Assembly: GCA_008360955.1 (NCBI GenBank)
Contig: LUCM01002408.1
Location: 402,279-466,278, forward strand
Length of the DNA: 64,000 nucleotides
Reading direction: 5' to 3'
Source of the DNA: Fasciolopsis buskii
Lineage: Eukaryota > Platyhelminthes > Trematoda > Plagiorchiida > Fasciolidae
Below the pieces are notes generated by a model, which was given only the letters and a program-made list of their open reading frames with translations, did not search any database and was not told where the DNA came from. This document shows, piece by piece, positions 59,170-64,000 of the stretch (positions are counted from its first letter, which is position 1; each line of letters opens with the position of its first letter). The position numbers were made by a program, and so were the translations under genes.

Positions 59170-59691
59170 ATGAACGTGTCAGTAGCTTATCCAGCTAAGA
59201 AACCTAAGACCCTAAAGCCCAAGGCTCCGGCAGCGCATCCGGCTGTCATCGACATGGTGAAGGCGGATATCATCACGGCCAAGGATCGTAGAGTAACCTC
59301 AACACCTACCATCAAGAAGTTCATCGCAGCCAACTACAAGGTTGATGTCGAGAAACTCAATCCCCACATTCGCCGTGGAATCGTCCACATTGTGGAGAAG
59401 GGCGTCCTGGTTCGCGTCGGTAATAAGGGTAAGGAAGACTTGGGTAGCTTCAAGTTGGGCGAGAAGACAGCTGGACTCAAGCCGAAACCCGTGAAGAAGC
59501 CAAAGGTACCCAAAGTTCGTCCCGGGTTCGCATCCCAGTTCGGACGCGGTGGATATGCACTGCTGATGATTCCTAACAAAGATGAAACAGCTGTACAGAG
59601 CTTCCATGGTTTCTTACTGGTGAGTTGGGCGATGATATCACATGGTGAATTACTTCATGAAAATAATTCTTCCAAATTTATTATGATGTAA
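59170..59691 (+). CDS. histone H1-like reading frame with SINE-derived C-terminus
   Basis: A 173-residue open frame from the ATG at 59170. After a short basic head (AKKPKTLKPKAPAAHP) comes a linker-histone winged-helix domain, about residues 22-99: VIDMVKADIITAKDRR, TIKKFIAANYKVDVEKL, IVHIVEKGVLVRVGNKGK, GSFKLGEKTAG. The domain binds the nucleosome dyad and linker DNA. The expected long Lys/Ala/Pro tail stops at about residue 116 (KPVKKPKVPKV). From 59518 the frame continues into a plus-strand SINE-B fragment, adding about 57 residues (ASQFGRGGYALLMIPNKDET...) foreign to histones. There are no introns, as in normal H1 genes or retrocopies. A GTG at codon 3 (context GTG-TCA-GTA-GCT-TAT) may be the decayed original start; this is inference. 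Likely a retrocopy or chimera; expression unknown. Confidence 0.82.
   Translation: MNVSVAYPAKKPKTLKPKAPAAHPAVIDMVKADIITAKDRRVTSTPTIKKFIAANYKVDVEKLNPHIRRGIVHIVEKGVLVRVGNKGKEDLGSFKLGEKTAGLKPKPVKKPKVPKVRPGFASQFGRGGYALLMIPNKDETAVQSFHGFLLVSWAMISHGELLHENNSSKFIMM
59518..59665 (+). repeat. SINE-B 3' fragment fused to H1
   Basis: Begins within the SINE-B head at CGTCCCGGGTTCGCATCCCA and runs to the body end near TTACTTCATGAAAATAATTC. Together with the minus-strand unit at 58787-59130 it brackets the H1 sequence in inverted orientation. Confidence 0.85.
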
Positions 59692-59707
59692 TGGCATGAA
59701 TCAGTAA

Positions 59708-59729
59708 AAGCCGGCTCGTTCGCCGGCTT
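59708..59729. other. perfect 8-bp stem-loop after the H1 stop
   Basis: AAGCCGGC-TCGTTC-GCCGGCTT lies 17 bases after the stop codon. Metazoan histone mRNAs end in a stem-loop, but the usual form has a 6-bp stem and 4-base loop with a different sequence (GGCTCTTTTCAGAGCC type). It also lies beyond the SINE fragment, so descent from an H1 3' end is unlikely. It may be chance or part of another element. Confidence 0.4.
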
Positions 59730-60114
59730 GCGTTTTCACAATGCAATTCGTAACTTGAGACTTCATTAACTTAAGTCCAAGCAGACAGTTAAAAGTTTAT
59801 CCAGGTGCTAACTGGTGATTTCGGGTTTGAGGTGAACCTTCGTTCTTGTCAGGTTCATGTAAACACTTCACCATTACCGACAAAAAAATCCTAGAATAAA
59901 TCCTATGGTGATTTTATCAATCGAGGGAGTTCATTATTAAAAGCACTACCAGCACAAATGAATGCTGACTAGTAAACGAAAGGATTTGCAAAATACTTCA
60001 TTCTTTGTTCTTCATATAATGAAGACCGACGCATAATCACCTCTTGCGCAAGGTACGATTTTTGAGGTTCGCAATTGTAAATGGCCGTTTTGTACTTCCA
60101 TTCATGTTGACCAG

Positions 60115-60306
60115 TGTTGCACCCATTACCGTTGAGGCACAAATCAAAGTTATTCACCCAAATGAGAGCCCAACGCCAAAGCATTTCAAATATGTTCCGC
60201 AGGAAAACGAGCCCTTTAATGCAACCATTCTACTATATGTACCATACCTAACCACACCCAACCAGGAGTTACTATTAAATGAGCAAAAATTTGTGGATTT
60301 CAGGAA
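60115..60306 (+). CDS. candidate exon, unknown protein
   Basis: After the acceptor ATGTTGACCAG a coding-like frame runs about 64 codons: ITVEAQIKVIHPNE, FKYVPQENEPFNATILLYVP, NQELLLNEQKFVDF. Alternating hydrophobic residues suggest beta-strands. The 3' border is unclear (a GTGGAT near 60290 or GTTAAC near 60306). I do not recognise a family. Confidence 0.35.
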
Positions 60307-60319
60307 GTTAACTTTTTGA

Positions 60320-63278
60320 AGTTCATCTTGTCCACTTTGTTATTATTTGTCGTTCAGTCACCAAACGGTCTAAAAAAATAGTTCACCAGCAACTTTCACA
60401 TACTGAATTTTATCACGAGAGAGGGTATGATGTCATACTCAAACTGGTAGATGCTAAATGAGCAGGAATAAATAAAGACGAATAGAATTGACTGGCATTA
60501 GTGTCTACGGAGGCGCTTTCGTGATTTTATGAGTATTGTTTGCAGCTGAATAGATCCTGATAATGTGTAATTCGTCAGACTCGAGAATAATTGCTGATGG
60601 CAATTAGGCCATATTCATCACTTTCCTGCTTAATGATAGGGAGCAGGGCTAATTAGTCATGAGAATTGCTGTTACAGGCTGAATGATTGGCATTTGTTTC
60701 CTCCCAAAATTATCAAGCGGAATAAAGAATTAAATTTAAGATAATTCCGTGCACCAACAGCATATAAATTCAGACCAAAACGCTATATGCAGTATTTCCA
60801 AATACGTCATTATGCTAGAGAATGAGTGTCTCGGCCTCGGAAGTAGGTATTATTCTTGAGCCTTTTATTAAATGCTCCCGAATAATCATGCATCTCAGAT
60901 AGCTCAATTTAAGGAAGTCCGGCTCGCTGTATTCTAACGAGTGAATTGATTTCACTTAAATGCCAGATCGAAGAATAATGTTCGATCTCTCCCCACCTTA
61001 AGGTATCTAGGACAATAATGACGGGAAGAGAAACACAAAAAGCGTGCAAAGTGTGCATCATTATCCACTTGTTGTGGGGATGCATTAGGCATCCTTAACG
61101 TATGGTCTCATACCAAGGACAAATGAACTGATCAGTGTGTCAATAGTTTCCAAGCGGTCGCGAGTCTCCCAACCCAACCTACCTAAGTATAGGTTCAACA
61201 GGTTAGTTATAGGAAGGGCTTAGAACTCACTGCACTAACTGTTTTCTTCGGTTTGCTGAACCAAAGTATCCAACTCGCTCCTCTTTTCCGATTCTACTCA
61301 CGGTTTTCCTATTTCTCTAATGGCATATCTAATCACCATGATTCCAAAGAAAGGAAACCTGCACCAGTTTGAGTAGTTTAAATGCAAATGGCGAACATGA
61401 CATTTCATAACGTAAGCAAACAAATGCCAACAACAAGACTCGACGGCAGCTAAACTAGTAATGTCAAGGGAACCATCCGAGAAATCAGCATAATTTTAGA
61501 TGCGCTAAGTGTCCGTGAGGTCAAGGGAACCCCGTAATTGAAATCTGAGCACTACTTTAAGCTGTTTTAGGAATATCTTGGAAAGTTTTCCATTGCGAGA
61601 AAGATTTCCTTGATTAGGTATTCCAATCAACTAGAAGCACACCAAGTTAACCTGAAAGGTTGGGAATGAATGCCCTTGATCTTGGCCAAACTCGGCAGAG
61701 AAATCCAGGAGTTACCGGAAAACTAATGTCTTACGCGAGTGACCGATTTTGGATTTCCGATGAAAGATCAACAATGCAGCAAAAATTTAACAACGCCAAC
61801 CGGATTTCATTTGCGGGATTTCCGAAGCTCAATCAGTCGTATATGACTGAACATTTAGATAAGTCAAATTGATTTTCTAAGAAATGAACTAAGGCTTTTT
61901 AGAGAGTGGATGGTTGTTTTTGGAGTCACATCGAATCTCATGGCTTAGGAGGAATTCATCAATCAAAAAGTCAAACAATTTGATTTACACAAGAAACTGA
62001 GGGTCATACCAAGAAATAACAATTAATTAGTAACATCGCAAGTGCAACCTCACAGTATTTACATTCACTATACTCTATTTCTACTCTTGGTAAAAATGTA
62101 ATAGTATCTGGGTAACCTTGTCTCAGTCTGCAAATTCAGCAATCCTGGATTATAACTATCATACTTTTTGCTTGATTTAGTAACTGGTGACCGTTGCTCC
62201 AGCAACATTCTCAAAGGTTTTATACGGATTGAATAGACCACTCTCAGTAATATTATTTGGCCAAAGATCTGGGAAAGTTTGTTCTTGAGTCGACCCTACC
62301 AATGAGAAATAAGTCCCACAGGTTTCGTGCTTAAGCTGATAACACTTACACATTTGCAATTATATTTTTTTTACTAAAATCTTTATCATGAAAAGTGACT
62401 CGAAGTTTTCGATCCTAAATCAAAGACGGAATTTGTAAAAATCAGTTTAGCATACAGATTAATTGCTAGTTACTGACCACACTACGGCCTTCTGAATATA
62501 GGCACACAAAGGTTTGCCCACATAAATGGGTGGGGATCGAAGGAGCGACTACTAATGTTGTGGTTCTCACCCAACCCCTCTCAGTTGCGGTGAATCAACC
62601 GTGAACCTTGAAGAATGAGTGAAGTGCATCGGGTACTTCCTGCGTGTGATGCGTCTTGGCTGACTGGAAAATCGCTGTGCTATCAGTCAATTTAATCATA
62701 CGTAATTGCGAACACCTTTATCGATCTGTCCACATGAGCTTCCGTAAATTTCAGTTCCTTGACCCAGTAGACAAATTTATTCCACAGATATTTGTGCTTC
62801 ATTCATGGCTGTGAATTTGTGCGTGTCGTTTAGAACGAAGTCCTTTTGTATAATACTGTGGATATATTCAATAAAAATCGTGTATTATAAAAAAGTATAT
62901 GCAGTCTAACTGTTAGTACTTTTGATGCATCCACAAAAGTGTTTCTGCTTCCATGCAAACGCTCATTTCTTGGGGTTCTAAAATAGGCGAACGCTTTTCC
63001 AAAATGATTAAAAATTGGACTACATGTAGGAAAAAATGGGTAAGAATATCCACTGGTCAAATGGGCTTCCGATCCCTATGGTTTAAAGGCGTGTCATCAG
63101 AGAGAAATAAAGCCCAAATATCTGAGTTTACAGGGTCTGCTTTGGAAGAACAGCGTCCCAAGATTGAGTTGAGATTGGCTGTTTATTGTCCTGAGATATT
63201 CATGGTGCAGCATCATATGGACGGAACCGGGCAACAATGTTCAGCCCTACTAATTTTTTACATTTATCCTTTGTTTCC
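60320..63278. other. no confident feature
   Basis: Frames at 61660-61872 and 62953-63291 (plus) look partly coding. A 53-base open stretch at 62987-63039 has an acceptor and a GTAAGA donor, but the next acceptor is out of phase. Nothing here is recognised well enough to call. Confidence 0.35.
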
Positions 63279-63432
63279 TTCATTAAATTAATAACTGCGC
63301 GCATCATTCTTCAGGAAGGGGGCCGCGGCCGCGGCTACTATATGGGGGACGATGACCGGCGACGGTAGGATTCAAATCCACGACCATCACGTTCAAAGTT
63401 CACGACTATATCTGTTTGGCCGTCGGACGGTA
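63279..63432 (-). repeat. SINE-A copy 3, minus strand
   Basis: The minus strand reads GGCCAAACAGATATAGTCGTG, box B GTGGATTTGAATCC, then GCCGGTCA and GCCGCGGCCCCCTTCCTGAA, collinear with copies 1 and 2. The plus-strand frame starting MTGDGRIQIHDHHVQ is its shadow. Confidence 0.78.
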
Positions 63433-63599
63433 GATTTTAATCCAGCGGTTTCCGTCCCCAGATCATCTAGTCGATTGATGGCTTCAGATATCATAATCCG
63501 TTTCATTATTGCACGTTCGCAAAAAATAGTTTCACCACGATTGCAGGCATTGCGCTTAATGGACACTCTTCATCTTCACGTCAGCCATGTTAAACTCAC

Positions 63600-63677
63600 C
63601 GAGTTGAGATGCATACGACCTATGAAGGTGAAGCTAATAGTCAAATCGATGTTTTCATTTTCAAATGTCATCTTTAT
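63600..63677 (-). CDS. candidate small internal exon
   Basis: A 78-base, 26-codon exon in phase 0 on both sides, with acceptor CTTTGCATCAG and donor CTCG followed by GTGAGT. The peptide MTFENENIDLTISFTFIGRM looks like beta-strand. It lies downstream, on the same strand, of the exon fragment at the window end and may belong to that gene, but the frame between them was not resolved. Confidence 0.3.
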
Positions 63678-63932
63678 CTGATGCAAAGTCATCAAAGCAC
63701 TATTATTCACTAGATTGGGGAGTTTATCAATCAAATTATTGGATGACTTACGTTTTTTGAAACCTCGCTCCAACCTTGTCTCTCGATTTAATTTTGCAGT
63801 TCCTCCGCCCTCTTTCATCAAACAATAACGAACGCAAAACACGTTTAAACGAGGTTAACCATATCGTCTCAGCTCATGAAAACAACTTAAATGTTTGCTC
63901 AGAAAAACGTGAGTTACACCATTGGACCAAGT

Positions 63933-64000
63933 CAGCATCATGCCCTTCGATGGCTCGATAGTATTTAACTCGACGTTTTTATTCTCAGTACAGCTCTCAC
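63933..64000 (-). CDS. exon fragment at window edge, inverted copy of 55781-55848
   Basis: The minus strand reads SESCTENKNVELNTIEPSKG and MMLTW..., differing from the plus-strand copy at one base (Glu for Val). Here the frame stays open beyond the shared part (TWSNGVTHVFL), so this may be the intact version. The exon start lies outside the window, and its 3' border is uncertain. Confidence 0.4.

Noticed and set aside
1..64000. CRISPR arrays, operons, riboswitches or prokaryotic promoters
   Set aside because: No regularly spaced direct repeats were seen, and spliced eukaryotic exons and SINEs show this is flatworm nuclear DNA.

Overview
The window looks like nuclear DNA of a parasitic flatworm, most likely a digenean trematode. 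The clearest genes encode proteins joining EF-hand motifs at the N-terminus to a dynein-light-chain (DLC/LC8-like) domain at the C-terminus. That architecture is the tegumental-allergen-like (TAL) family known from Schistosoma, Fasciola, Opisthorchis and Clonorchis. Coding DNA is sparse, exons are short with GT..AG borders, introns run from about 50 bp to about 9 kb, and the space between is full of decayed retroelements, tRNA-derived SINEs, a hairpin MITE and microsatellites. Species cannot be fixed from the sequence alone.

Layout. 1-6.6 kb: two weak candidate exons and one SINE, otherwise nothing firm. 6.66-7.01 kb: the DLC exon of a first TAL gene (+), whose EF-hand exons I cannot find. 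7-29 kb: repeats (an old MITE, five dispersed repeat families R1-R5, a Ty3/gypsy integrase relic, stacked SINEs) and one candidate two-exon gene on the minus strand (22.3-22.9 kb). 29.8-33.9 kb: a complete three-exon TAL gene (+). 38.5-40.9 kb: a degenerate non-LTR retrotransposon (-). 43.0-43.2 kb: a near-perfect hairpin MITE. 43.7-53.2 kb: a third TAL gene (-), convergent with the second; its long intron holds a retroelement fragment, SINEs, a candidate exon on the plus strand and a small minus-strand gene candidate with micro-introns. 54.7-59.7 kb: a cluster of one SINE family (SINE-B), an ambiguous base inside one copy, a duplicated exon fragment, an exon with a weak FCH/F-BAR-like look, and a histone H1 reading frame whose 3' end is fused to SINE-B. 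60-64 kb: a few candidate exons and a third SINE-A copy; the last 68 bases are an inverted near-identical copy of part of the exon at 55.7 kb.

How the genes relate: the three TAL genes share splice phases and exon borders, so they look like old tandem duplicates, later separated and partly inverted. TAL proteins act at the tegument and cytoskeleton of trematodes; calcium sensing by EF-hands and dimeric DLC-type binding are the expected activities. Nothing else in the window forms an operon-like or pathway grouping. All exon models here were made by eye from reading frames and splice signals, without transcript evidence.
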